Source: Desulfobacterales bacterium HSG16 | GTDB lineage: Bacteria; Desulfobacterota; Desulfobacteria; Desulfobacterales; HSG16 | Direction of reading: 5' to 3' | DNA length: 64,000 nt | NCBI GenBank assembly: GCA_030377965.1 | Contig: JAUCGE010000005.1 | Coordinates: 1 to 64,000, forward strand | Shown here: positions 43,488-52,806 of the stretch, one piece after another | How the letters are laid out: every line of letters begins with the position of its first letter | Position numbering within the stretch: position 1 is the stretch's first letter | Made by a program: the position numbers and the translations under genes | The notes under the pieces: generated by a model | The model's database searches: none | Told to the model about the DNA's origin: nothing | Seen by the model: the letters and a program-made list of their open reading frames with translations, nothing else

Positions 43488-44207
43488 TTGAGAAAAGATC
43501 ACCGTCCATATATAATCAAGAAAGCCTGGCTTGACCTGCAAAAATGGTATGCCAGATATTTTTTAAAGCCTCAATTTGATAAACTGGGCAAGGGGTGTAC
43601 GTTTATGAGGCCCTGGCATGTGGAGATATTCGGCTCCCGGATTGAGTTGGGAAAATTTGCCACGGTAATCGCAACCTCGGACAAAAAAATTCGTCTGGCC
43701 GTATGGGGGCGCAACACTGAAGATGGACAGATCAAAATCGGAAATTATTGCCTTATATCTCCAGGAGTTCGAATCAGCGCGGCAGAAAAAATCATAATCA
43801 AAGATAGCTGCATGTTCGCTTCCAGAGTATATGTCACAGATTCCGACTGGCATGACATTTATGATCGAGCTGCCTTTGGAGTTCCTGCGCCGGTCATAAT
43901 AAATGAAAATGTCTGGATAGGAGATGGTGCTGTTGTCTGCAAGGGAGTAAATATCGGTAAGAACAGCGTAGTAGGAGCAGGGTCAGTTGTTACAAAAAAC
44001 ATTCCTGAAAATGTGATAGCAGCCGGAAATCCTGCTGTCGTGATTCGACATCTGGATTCTGAGAAAGATATGAAAACCCGTGCTAACTGGCTTTCAGATC
44101 CTGTCCGGCTTGCAAAGGAATTCGACATGATGGATCGTGAAAATCTTGCTGGAAACAGCTTGTCAGGCTGGATAAGAAGCCGTTTGTTTCCCCGCAGCAG
44201 CGACTGA
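43488..44207 (+). CDS. hexapeptide-repeat acyltransferase
   Basis: A 239-residue left-handed beta-helix transferase. Hexapeptide units run through IKIGNYCLISPGVRISAAEK and VIINENVWIGDGAVVCKGVN, to IGKNSVVGAGSVVTKNIPEN and the family end AAGNPAVVIR. The likely catalytic histidine is in DSDWHDIYDR. It would O-acetylate a sugar of lipopolysaccharide or exopolysaccharide. The start at 43488 is TTG; there is a weak GGAAAAG upstream. Downstream, the convergent minus-strand gene ends 10 bases away. Confidence 0.85.
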   Translation: MRKDHRPYIIKKAWLDLQKWYARYFLKPQFDKLGKGCTFMRPWHVEIFGSRIELGKFATVIATSDKKIRLAVWGRNTEDGQIKIGNYCLISPGVRISAAEKIIIKDSCMFASRVYVTDSDWHDIYDRAAFGVPAPVIINENVWIGDGAVVCKGVNIGKNSVVGAGSVVTKNIPENVIAAGNPAVVIRHLDSEKDMKTRANWLSDPVRLAKEFDMMDRENLAGNSLSGWIRSRLFPRSSD

Positions 44208-44216
44208 TTTTTTTCC

Positions 44217-44690
44217 TTATTTGTCACAATTGCTTACACACCTTGTTTCTCGATAGATATTTCCTCCGCAGGCCTGAAAGCATATCTCGAATTCTTCCGG
44301 GCAGTTACTACAGTTTTCAGAGCAATGGCTGTCGCTTAAAAAATCTTTCAGTTCAGGGCGTTCAGGTCTTTCCAGTTTGATACCATTGCATCCTTTGGGC
44401 GGTTTTCTTCTCTGGCACTCCCGAACTTTGCGATCCCATCGCCGCATATCTTCATCATGATCCTGCATTGCAACAATAAGCTGATCGCGAGCCTCCTGCC
44501 TGGCTTCACTTTTACAAATCCTGTATTCGTATCTGCATTCTCTTGTACAGATTGATTTTTCATGCTGGCACATATCAACACATCTCATACCTTCAGGATC
44601 AGCCGGAGGCGTATATGTGGTAAAAGTTTTGAATTGCGGGCCGCAGCCTGCTGCCATTGAAATGAGAGCGATCAAAAGTATGCGTTTCAT
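44217..44690 (-). CDS. cysteine-rich lipoprotein
   Basis: A 157-residue protein with signal peptide and lipobox (ALISMAAGC). The mature part has 13 or more cysteines in CxxxC-type spacings (RCVDMCQHEKSICTRECRYEY, CSENCSNCPEEFEICFQAC), around a Lys/Arg-rich middle. No haem motif (CxxCH) is present, so disulfides or metal binding are likelier. Family unrecognised. Confidence 0.75.
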   Translation of the reverse strand: MKRILLIALISMAAGCGPQFKTFTTYTPPADPEGMRCVDMCQHEKSICTRECRYEYRICKSEARQEARDQLIVAMQDHDEDMRRWDRKVRECQRRKPPKGCNGIKLERPERPELKDFLSDSHCSENCSNCPEEFEICFQACGGNIYRETRCVSNCDK

Positions 44691-44914
44691 ATGCTTTTTC
44701 CTTTTATTCCCATGTAATTTTCAAAATCTTTCAAGTTATCACATTTTTACTTCTATTTTCAGCGTGATGTCAACAGCAGGAAAATTTTTCGAAGCATAAA
44801 TTATCAAAAATTATAAGGGCTGCTATAAATTCTTTTTCTTGAAAACTTCAATATGGCTATGTATCATCAGAATCAAAAATAATAATTGTTTTTAAGGGTT
44901 TGAAACAAGAAAAT

Positions 44915-47900
44915 ATGATGATATTTGTCAATAAATCATTTGAATGTTCACGGCAGGCAAAACGGTGGATGAGAATATATCTTCTGGCGATTGCGTTCTT
45001 TTTTATCCTGTCCGGGATGGTGTCCGCGCAAAATAATACAATCAGATTCGAACATATCTCGGTTGCACAGGGGCTTTCCCAAAGTTCGGTGCATTGTATA
45101 ATACAGGACAATAAAGGTTTTATCTGGCTCGGCACACAGGACGGGCTGAACAGATATGACGGCTACTCTTTTAAGGTAATTAAAAATGACCCTGAAAATT
45201 CTTTCAGCCTGAGTCATAACATTGTAAAATCAATATACGAAGACAGTAAAGGCGTTTTATGGATCGGCACCTGGGGAGGAGGGCTGAATAAATTCGACAG
45301 GAAAAAGGAAAAAATTATCCGCTACATGCATAATCCAAATGAATTATCCAGCTTGAGCCATAACAATGTCATGTCAATATATGAAGACAGCAGAAATATT
45401 TTATGGATCGGCACAGAAAACGGGGGAATCAATAAATTCGACAGTGAAAATGAAGAATTTACTCATTATCAAAATGATTCAGATGATCTGTCGAGTCTAA
45501 GCCATAATGATGTAAAATCCATATACGAAGACAGTAAAGGCAATTTGTGGGTTGGAACAGAGGATGGGCTTAATAAATTCAACCGGGAAAAAGAAAAATT
45601 TATCCGATATCGGAATAATCCTGATGATCCTTTCAGCCTCAGTCAAAATGAAATATGGTACATCTATGAAGATAGTGAGGCAACACTCTGGATAGGAACT
45701 AAGAATGGAGGACTTAACAAATTCGACCAGGAAAATGAAAAATTTACTCATTATCAGAACGAGTCTGGCAATCCAGACAGTCTGAGCCACGACTGGGTAA
45801 GATCGATATATGAAGACAGCGAAGGCATATTGTGGATCGGAACCGAAGGCGGTGGACTCAACAGATTTGACCGGGAAAATGAAAAATTTATTCGATATCA
45901 GAATGATCCGAACAATCCTTTCAGTCTCAGCAATGATGTTGTCTGGTCGATTTACGAAGACAGGTCAAACGTACTCTGGATAGGAACATATACAGGCGGA
46001 CTTAATAAATACGACAGGGGAAAAGAGCAGTTCGTTCACTATAAAAATGAGCCTGAAAATCCGAACAGCCTGATCCATAATGTTGTCTGGTCGATTTACG
46101 AAGACCGTGACAAAATGCTCTGGATCGGAACTGTAAACGGGCTTAACGGATTTGATCGAGAAAATGAAAAATTTATCCGATATCAAAATGAACCTGATAA
46201 TCCTCTCAGTCTGAGTCATAATGAAGTCTGGTCGATTTATGAAGATCAGGCTGAAAATTTCTGGATCGGAACTTTTCAGGGATTGAACAAGTTAGATCGA
46301 AAAACAGGCGAATTCACCCGGTATATCAATCAAGGCGAAGATGTGGCCAACAAAATCAAGACGATTTGTGAAGATAGCAAAGGGATGCTCTGGATCGGAA
46401 CAGGAGGGGGCTTATTTAATTTTGACCGGGATAAGAAACTTTTTATCCCTTATCGAATCAATACCAATGATCCTAATGGTCGGATTGAAGCTAAAAATAC
46501 AGATGTAAATAAGGTATGGTCTATTTATGAAGACTCGTCAGAAACTCTCTGGGTCGGAACCGAAGAAGGGCTTTGCAGGCTTGACAGGAAAAATGACAGC
46601 TTCATCCGATATCAAAATGACCCTCAAGGTTCCCAAAGCCTGAGTGATAGCTGGATTTTATCAATTTATGAAAGCAAAGCGAAAGATTTGTGGATCGGAA
46701 CTGTCGGCGGATTCAATAATTTTCACCCGGAAGAGAAAAGTTTTACCCGTTACAGGGAAAAAGATGGGCTGCCTAATGATGTCATTTATGGAATATTGGA
46801 AGATAAAAAGAACAATCTATGGATGAGTACGAACAATGGTTTATCCAGATTCAACCCCCAAACGAAAATATTTAAAAATTATAGTATAAAAGATGGATTA
46901 CAGAACAATGAGTTCAATGCAGGAGCTTTTTTCATGAACGAAAAAGGGGAGATGTTTTTCGGTGGTATTGATGGTTTCAACGCATTCTTTCCAGCAAAAA
47001 AGGATAATTTGACCATACCCTCGATTGCCATCACCAATTTTCAGATATTTCATGAACCTGTGAAAGTCGATGCGAACTCTCCTTTGAAACAGGCTGTAGA
47101 ATACACAGATACAATCGAATTATCCCATAAAGAGCGCGTTTTTTCGTTTGAATTTGCAGCTCTCCATTTTATATCCCCGGAAAAAAATCAATACGCCTAT
47201 ATGATGGACGGATTTGATCAGGACTGGATTTATTCAGGCAGCAGGCGTTTTGCCACATATACCAATCTGTCCGCAGGAAGATATGTTTTCAGAGTAAAAG
47301 GTTCTAATAATGATGGCCTATGGAATGAAGCAGGTGCTTCAATAAAGATAATCATTACCCCCCCGCCCTGGAAAACATGGTGGGCATACTCTTTTTACGG
47401 ATTGTTTGCAGCAGGACTTCTGTTCGGATATATCCGATATAAGACAAAAGCCCAGGCAGAAGAACTTGCACATCAAAGGAGAGAACTGGATCAAAAACGC
47501 CGGATGGCTGAACTTCTGGAAAAAAAGGTAGAAGAGCGGACCTGTGATGTGAATCTGGCCCTGGAAAAAGTGAACGATGCCAATGACAAGGTCATGGACA
47601 GCCTTCGTTACGCAAAAATGATACAGACATCTTTATTGCCGAACTCTGACCAGATAAAATCCTGGTTCCCAAAAAGTTTTGTCATATGGATGCCCAGGGA
47701 TGTGGTGAGCGGGGATATCTTTTTCATGGATTCTTTTATCGATTCAGATGGAACACACGGCCTGATTGCGGCTGTAGTTGACTGCACAGGTCACGGTGTT
47801 CCGGGCGCTTTCATGACCATGATCGCTTCTTCCGGCCTGAGAAGAATCATAAAAAATGAAGGCTGCTACAACCCTGCCCGGATTTTAAAGCTGCTCAATT

Positions 47901-48385
47901 TTGCTGTTAAAACAGCTCTTCAGCAGGATACCCAGTACGCTGTTTCTGATGATGGTCTGGATGCTGCTGTCTGCTCCATCCGGTTTTCAGGAGCAGACAG
48001 CAGTATCCTGACTTTTTCCGGAGCCAGAATCCCTCTTATTTATACTGTTGACGGAAAGGCCACAGTTATTAAAGGAAACAGACACAGCATCGGATACAAA
48101 CGATCTGATCTAAACTTTGATTTTACAAATCACAAAATGAATATAGCAAAAGAAATGTCATTTTATATGGCAACTGACGGTTATCAGGACCAACTCGGCA
48201 TAGATGAAAAAAGAGGTTTTAAATATAGGCGGTTCGGTACAAAGCGGTTGCGGGAACTGCTTAAAAAAAACAGTGAATATCCTTTTGAGTACCAGAAAGA
48301 AGAATTGATACGAATATTCAAATTGTATCAGGCCGAAAACGAACGGCAGGATGATGTGACAATATTGGGATTTGGTTTCAGGTAA
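44915..48385 (+). CDS. beta-propeller sensor with SpoIIE-type phosphatase output
   Basis: A protein of about 1156 residues. A signal/anchor segment at the N-terminus precedes about 13 Reg_prop repeats, with cores such as SIYEDSKGVLWIGTWGGGLN. These should form two seven-bladed periplasmic propellers. A Y_Y_Y-type domain follows, then one membrane helix (about WWAYSFYGLFAAGLLFGYI), a coiled coil, and a C-terminal PP2C/SpoIIE domain with DVVSGDIFFMD, VVDCTGHGVPGAFMTM and the end motif ERQDDVTILGFGF. It likely dephosphorylates an anti-sigma antagonist of STAS type; the receiver-STAS protein at 37998 is a candidate but unproven. Start uncertain: TTG 44900, ATG 44915 or ATG 44969. Confidence 0.88.
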   Translation: MMIFVNKSFECSRQAKRWMRIYLLAIAFFFILSGMVSAQNNTIRFEHISVAQGLSQSSVHCIIQDNKGFIWLGTQDGLNRYDGYSFKVIKNDPENSFSLSHNIVKSIYEDSKGVLWIGTWGGGLNKFDRKKEKIIRYMHNPNELSSLSHNNVMSIYEDSRNILWIGTENGGINKFDSENEEFTHYQNDSDDLSSLSHNDVKSIYEDSKGNLWVGTEDGLNKFNREKEKFIRYRNNPDDPFSLSQNEIWYIYEDSEATLWIGTKNGGLNKFDQENEKFTHYQNESGNPDSLSHDWVRSIYEDSEGILWIGTEGGGLNRFDRENEKFIRYQNDPNNPFSLSNDVVWSIYEDRSNVLWIGTYTGGLNKYDRGKEQFVHYKNEPENPNSLIHNVVWSIYEDRDKMLWIGTVNGLNGFDRENEKFIRYQNEPDNPLSLSHNEVWSIYEDQAENFWIGTFQGLNKLDRKTGEFTRYINQGEDVANKIKTICEDSKGMLWIGTGGGLFNFDRDKKLFIPYRINTNDPNGRIEAKNTDVNKVWSIYEDSSETLWVGTEEGLCRLDRKNDSFIRYQNDPQGSQSLSDSWILSIYESKAKDLWIGTVGGFNNFHPEEKSFTRYREKDGLPNDVIYGILEDKKNNLWMSTNNGLSRFNPQTKIFKNYSIKDGLQNNEFNAGAFFMNEKGEMFFGGIDGFNAFFPAKKDNLTIPSIAITNFQIFHEPVKVDANSPLKQAVEYTDTIELSHKERVFSFEFAALHFISPEKNQYAYMMDGFDQDWIYSGSRRFATYTNLSAGRYVFRVKGSNNDGLWNEAGASIKIIITPPPWKTWWAYSFYGLFAAGLLFGYIRYKTKAQAEELAHQRRELDQKRRMAELLEKKVEERTCDVNLALEKVNDANDKVMDSLRYAKMIQTSLLPNSDQIKSWFPKSFVIWMPRDVVSGDIFFMDSFIDSDGTHGLIAAVVDCTGHGVPGAFMTMIASSGLRRIIKNEGCYNPARILKLLNFAVKTALQQDTQYAVSDDGLDAAVCSIRFSGADSSILTFSGARIPLIYTVDGKATVIKGNRHSIGYKRSDLNFDFTNHKMNIAKEMSFYMATDGYQDQLGIDEKRGFKYRRFGTKRLRELLKKNSEYPFEYQKEELIRIFKLYQAENERQDDVTILGFGFR

Positions 48386-48438
48386 AAAGGCTGGGTTGAA
48401 TGCCTGCACAATCTACGTATCGCTCGTTCTTATGTCAC

Positions 48439-48786
48439 TCAGTCTCCACTTCCATTCATCCACCACAACATTCTGGCTTTAGCCGAGTCGGGCATCCCCT
48501 CCCGTGTGGATTCAAAGTTTACCCACCACTCGGTATAGAGGATATTGTGTATGTTTTCGGCTGTATAGATATCATTGAACTCCCAGAGGTCAGTTGACAA
48601 ACTCCACGCTTCTCTATCGTTTTTGATCCAGGAAAATGCCAACATCATATCAGCGTCAGTGCTGGTTGTCCCACTGATGGTTGCCTGGCCCAAATCTGTC
48701 CATGTGAACACGAACATCTCGGCATGCAGGGGGCCTGCGAGTGCCAGTACCAGGCATATTGCTGAATATATGGATAGCCGCTTCAT
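48439..48786 (-). CDS. small exported protein of unknown function
   Basis: A 115-residue protein with a signal peptide (cleavage near PLHA-E). The mature part is rich in Trp, Thr and Asp (FVFTWTDLGQATISGTTST). The start at 48786 has GGAGA 6 bases upstream. It has no PEP-CTERM end although an exosortase gene follows on the other strand, and no known family is evident. Confidence 0.6.
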   Translation of the reverse strand: MKRLSIYSAICLVLALAGPLHAEMFVFTWTDLGQATISGTTSTDADMMLAFSWIKNDREAWSLSTDLWEFNDIYTAENIHNILYTEWWVNFESTREGMPDSAKARMLWWMNGSGD

Positions 48787-49397
48787 AAACAATTCTCCAT
48801 TCCGTTTCTGTGTTACGGTTTAGTTTGACGCTTTGATGCGTACAGGAGTGGCACAGACTATTCTTTTGCCTGTTTACAGCTTGGTATCACGATTTACCAT
48901 CATGTGCAATAGCTGTATCCGGGTTTTGCGGATTGGACAGGTGCAGGATACGGATGAATAGATGCAAAAAAATTAATGGAGGTTTATGGAAACGAAAAGA
49001 AATTTATGGAATGAACATCTGACACTTTTGCAAACTTTAGGATAACTATCTTATTTTGTTGTAATAAAAAATGAACATTTATATTTTTACAAACTCTTGA
49101 TAATTAAAGGGTTGTTTTGCTGCAAACTTTGTACTTATTGGCATAATTTCCTGTTTATAAAATAAAAAATCAAATATACATTTTTTCAATGTGTGTCAGG
49201 AATTCGTTATAATTAACAAGGCTTCTTTTTTGTTTGCCAGAGGGCAGATCTTGACATTTGCATGGTATGGGATATGCTTAGAAAAATTTGAGAACACAGG
49301 GCTATTGAACATTCTGCCCTTATGATGCAACATAAAAGAATAATGTTCATGGTGGTCTGAAGATAACAAATTGACAAGTGGTTGCGATGCTCCGAAA
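48787..49397. other. 610-bp AT-rich gap before the exosortase gene
   Basis: No gene is supported. Two imperfect copies of ATGAACAT ... TTTT-CAAACT lie near 49,011 and 49,069. The closest promoter match is listed separately. Nothing else is recognised. Confidence 0.5.
49251..49278 (+). promoter_or_regulatory. candidate promoter of the exosortase gene
   Basis: TTGACA (49251-49256), a 16-bp spacer and TATGCT (49273-49278), 120 bp upstream of the coding region. Confidence 0.45.
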
Positions 49398-51068
49398 ATG
49401 ACTGAAAACAAGAAAGGCTTTAATTTATCTGAAATGAAAACGAACATGCAAATATCGAAAAGTCTCATAGCCGGGATGGTTATTGCGGGGTCGGGTGCTT
49501 TTTTCCTCTGGCCATCTTTTTCCCTGCTTACCGAAATTTATGATTATTACGAAGCTTATGCCCACGGATATATAGTTCCAATAATATCACTGACGGCTCT
49601 TTTCGGAATACGGAAGCAACTTGTCTCAAACATTGTGCCATCACCCAAAACAGGCTGTTTTATTCTGGCATGCGGCATGATCTGTCTCATGTTAATCCAT
49701 TGGTACACTATAGCTTTGCTGCCTTTCGCATCCCTTGGCGGCGGATGCCTGACTGCCATATCAATTATTTTATGCCTGTCGGGAGTCGTTTTGATTACAG
49801 GCGGCTTGCCGATGGCACGGACAGCAGGGTTTCCCCTCCTGTTTCTATTTTTCGCAGTTCCCTGGCCAGCGCAGATGACCGAACCTTTTACCCTGAAAAT
49901 GCGAACTTTTGCTGCCATTATGGCAGAAATTACGTTGCGATGGTTCGATATTCTCGTCAACCGTCAGGGGAATATACTCAATCTGAACACTATATGCCTT
50001 GGAGTGGCAGAAGCCTGTTCAGGTATAAAATCCGTATGGGTGATGATGGCAGCTGGTGCAGCTCTCGCTTATTTCTTGAGATGTGGGTTTTTTCGGGGAA
50101 TGACGATCTGTCTTTCGGGTATTCCTGTCTCTATCATTGCAAACAGTGTAAGGGTGGTACTGACCACTTTTCTCGTGGTCCGGATCGGTCCGGAATATGC
50201 TCATGGAATCCGTCATGAAATCGTTGGTATGATTACATTTGCCGGAGGTATGATAACGCTTGCCGGACTTTCGATGTTGTTGTCAAAAAACCGACGAGTT
50301 ATGCCGGAAGAATTGGTCGAACAAAAAGATACGCATGATCATACCTTAAAAATGGCCAATGTTTCCAATGTTTCCACCGTTTTCATCATATCATTGACTT
50401 TTCTTTTCATATCCAGCGGTATAATTCAAAATATCGTAACTCTTCATTATTCTCCAATTTCAGAAAATATGCTTGGTCGAAAGCCTTTTTCGGATTTTCC
50501 GCATGAAACAGACAGTTTTAAAGAAACCGCCAGGGCCGAATTCGGGGAAGAGGAAATAAAAATTCTACGGCCCAAAGATCATATATTGCAGACCTGTGTT
50601 ACATCGACAGGAGATCGTATCAGGTATTGGGCTGTTTACTGGGGATCTGATCGTAAAAGCGTAATAGATGCTCACCTTCCAGACAATTGTTTTCCAAGCC
50701 AGGGATGGACAAGGGTAAGAACTCATGATTTTGATGGTAAAACAGACGGCATCTTGAAAGACACTGTTCATATCCGATTGTTTAAAAGAGCAGGTCTGGA
50801 ACGGGTTGTACTCTATTTTTATAATGGAGGCCGGCAGGTTAAACCAAAAATAGAAATTACAGCCCGCATAAAACAGTTGATCGAGTCATGGAATGACAAT
50901 CGCCCGGTTATAGGCCCACAGTATATCGTCACGATGGAAACAGATGTCCTTTCTACTGTTCAAGACGCGAAAGATGCAGTGCAAAGGTTTGCGGTCGAGC
51001 TTTGTCGGATTCTGCCCGCATATGGTATATATGGCATGGAAAAGACTGAGGGAACTTCAAAAAAATAA
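49398..51068 (+). CDS. exosortase fused to EpsI-type domain
   Basis: A protein of about 556 residues. The N-terminal 330 residues form an eight-helix exosortase with the catalytic triad visible: Cys207 in VAEACSGIKS, Arg252 in NSVRVVLT and His273 in GIRHEIVG. After a further helix (about 345-362) a soluble EpsI/DUF3485 domain follows (about 370-530), with DAHLPDNCFPSQGW, its typical core. Exosortases process PEP-CTERM proteins and accompany exopolysaccharide loci. The pairing in one chain is known for this family. No PEP-CTERM protein is seen in the window. Start uncertain (TTG 49371, ATG 49398 or 49434). Confidence 0.9.
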   Translation: MTENKKGFNLSEMKTNMQISKSLIAGMVIAGSGAFFLWPSFSLLTEIYDYYEAYAHGYIVPIISLTALFGIRKQLVSNIVPSPKTGCFILACGMICLMLIHWYTIALLPFASLGGGCLTAISIILCLSGVVLITGGLPMARTAGFPLLFLFFAVPWPAQMTEPFTLKMRTFAAIMAEITLRWFDILVNRQGNILNLNTICLGVAEACSGIKSVWVMMAAGAALAYFLRCGFFRGMTICLSGIPVSIIANSVRVVLTTFLVVRIGPEYAHGIRHEIVGMITFAGGMITLAGLSMLLSKNRRVMPEELVEQKDTHDHTLKMANVSNVSTVFIISLTFLFISSGIIQNIVTLHYSPISENMLGRKPFSDFPHETDSFKETARAEFGEEEIKILRPKDHILQTCVTSTGDRIRYWAVYWGSDRKSVIDAHLPDNCFPSQGWTRVRTHDFDGKTDGILKDTVHIRLFKRAGLERVVLYFYNGGRQVKPKIEITARIKQLIESWNDNRPVIGPQYIVTMETDVLSTVQDAKDAVQRFAVELCRILPAYGIYGMEKTEGTSKK

Positions 51069-51233
51069 TATACCCAATCATCAACGGGCGGCGGACTGCC
51101 GCCTCTTGCTTGTTCCCAGGCTTCGCCATTAAGTTAAAGCTGGAATCTAACTCATTGAATACCGCCTTCAATTGATTATTTTTTCATCAATTCAGCCTGT
51201 TACAAACAACACATAAAAAAATTAAAAAAACAC

Positions 51234-51262
51234 TTGCAAACATACATGAATGTATCTATATT
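51234..51262 (+). promoter_or_regulatory. efflux operon promoter with embedded TetR-type operator
   Basis: TTGCAA (51234-51239), a 17-bp spacer and TATATT (51257-51262). The spacer contains ATACAT-GA-ATGTAT (51242-51255), a perfect inverted repeat like AcrR/TtgR operators. A related half-site block with GTGTATGTATG lies about 40 bp downstream (near 51280-51298). Binding there would block RNA polymerase. The regulator is probably the TetR protein at 57486. Confidence 0.65.
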
Positions 51263-51330
51263 TGTCGGCATGCAAACAAACATCCGTGTATGTATGCCAA
51301 TATATATTATATCGATCAAGGGGTAACTAA

Positions 51331-52767
51331 ATGAAATTAATGAGTAAAGTGGTATTGCAGCGAGTTTTGACAATTATCTGTATCCTTCCTGTAATCGGAT
51401 GCATGAGTGTTGGACCTAATTATGAACAGCCTGCAACGGAAATGCCAGCCAACTGGCAGAACACAGGAGATCCTGCGCTTGTGCCAGACGCTGATCTTGT
51501 CCGTCAATGGTGGACTCTGTTCAATGATCCTCTGTTAAATAAACTTATTTCTGAGGCATCCAGAAACAATCTGAACTTGATGACTGCTATCGCAAGGGTT
51601 GAAGAGAGCCGCGCACGGCTGGGAATAGCAACTGGGGAGCGTTACCCTTCAATGGACGTTGAGGGCAGTACGACCAGGCAGCGCGGCAGTGAAAATTCCA
51701 TAAGCGGTGCGGGATACAAAGAGACTGTTTATTCATCAAGAGCAGGTTCAAGCTGGCAGATCGACCTGTTTGGCCGGATCAGGCGTTCCGTGGAGGCAGC
51801 TGCCGCTCAGTACCAGGCGAGTGAAGAGGATCGTACTGATGTCATGATCACAATTTATGCTGACGTTGCCCTGACCTACCTTGACATTCGTACTTATCAG
51901 GCACGGCTGGCTGCTGCTAAGGCTAACATCGCATCACAGAAAAAGGTACTTCGGTTAACTCAGTCCCGCTTCAAACACGGGCTGACGACAGATCTGGATG
52001 TGGCTCAGTCCGAAAGGCTCCTTGCCAGGGCAGAAGCTGAGGTTCCGCCATTGAGAATAGCGCTGGCTCAAGGCGTAAACAACCTTGCAGTCTTGTTGGG
52101 ACGCCGGCCCGGAACACTTCACAAACATCTGATGACTCCCCAGGAAATTCCCCTGCCGCCACCCAAAGCCACGGTCGGAGTTCCGGCCAACCTCTTGCGT
52201 CAGCGAGCGGACATTCGCAAGGCAGAGAGGCTGCTTGCCGCTCAAACAGCGCGTATCGGGGTGGCAAAAGCAGATCTGTACCCGAGTCTTTCCCTGACTG
52301 GCTCTTTTGGTTTCGAGTCTATAGATATTAAAGACCTGTTCGATGCTGGTAGCCGTGTGCTTTCATTCGGCCCGTCTTTGCGCTGGAACATTTTTTCAGG
52401 GGGCCGGATACGTAACAACATCAAAATGCAGGATGCTATTGTCCGTCAGTCACTTTTTACATATGAGCAGACTGTTTTAAATGCGCTGCGTGAGGTGGAA
52501 AACACTCTTAAAGCCTATATTGAGGATCGTATCCGTCTGTCTGCACTGGAACGTTCTGTTTCGGCTGCACGTCGTTCTGTAAAAGTTGCCACAGGGCTGT
52601 ATAAGCAGGGGCTTGCTGATTTTCAACCGGTACTTGATGCACAGCGTGATCAGTTCGATTTTGAAAACCAGTTAGCAGTTGCCAGAGGCAATAGTGCTGC
52701 AAACTTTGTTCGGCTCTATACTGCCCTGGGCGGAGGCTGGGACCCGAATCAGACAAACAAAATGTAA
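51331..52767 (+). CDS. outer membrane efflux lipoprotein (OprM/NodT family)
   Basis: A 478-residue protein with signal peptide and lipobox (LPVIGC). The mature start SVGPNYEQPATEMPANW is the classic OprM/NodT opening. Two OEP repeats follow, with SSWQIDLFGRIRRSVEAA and NIFSGGRIRNNIKMQDA as hallmarks. It forms the outer-membrane duct of the tripartite pump encoded by the next two genes. Placing the duct gene first is less common than last. Ribosome-binding site AAGGGG. Confidence 0.92.
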   Translation: MKLMSKVVLQRVLTIICILPVIGCMSVGPNYEQPATEMPANWQNTGDPALVPDADLVRQWWTLFNDPLLNKLISEASRNNLNLMTAIARVEESRARLGIATGERYPSMDVEGSTTRQRGSENSISGAGYKETVYSSRAGSSWQIDLFGRIRRSVEAAAAQYQASEEDRTDVMITIYADVALTYLDIRTYQARLAAAKANIASQKKVLRLTQSRFKHGLTTDLDVAQSERLLARAEAEVPPLRIALAQGVNNLAVLLGRRPGTLHKHLMTPQEIPLPPPKATVGVPANLLRQRADIRKAERLLAAQTARIGVAKADLYPSLSLTGSFGFESIDIKDLFDAGSRVLSFGPSLRWNIFSGGRIRNNIKMQDAIVRQSLFTYEQTVLNALREVENTLKAYIEDRIRLSALERSVSAARRSVKVATGLYKQGLADFQPVLDAQRDQFDFENQLAVARGNSAANFVRLYTALGGGWDPNQTNKM

Positions 52768-52806
52768 TAAAATCTATCAATTCATAGATCGATAAAGGAG
52801 ACCGAT

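Noticed and set aside
49196-49468. 90-codon minus-strand frame near the exosortase
   Set aside because: It overlaps the exosortase start and its promoter candidate and shows no coding features.
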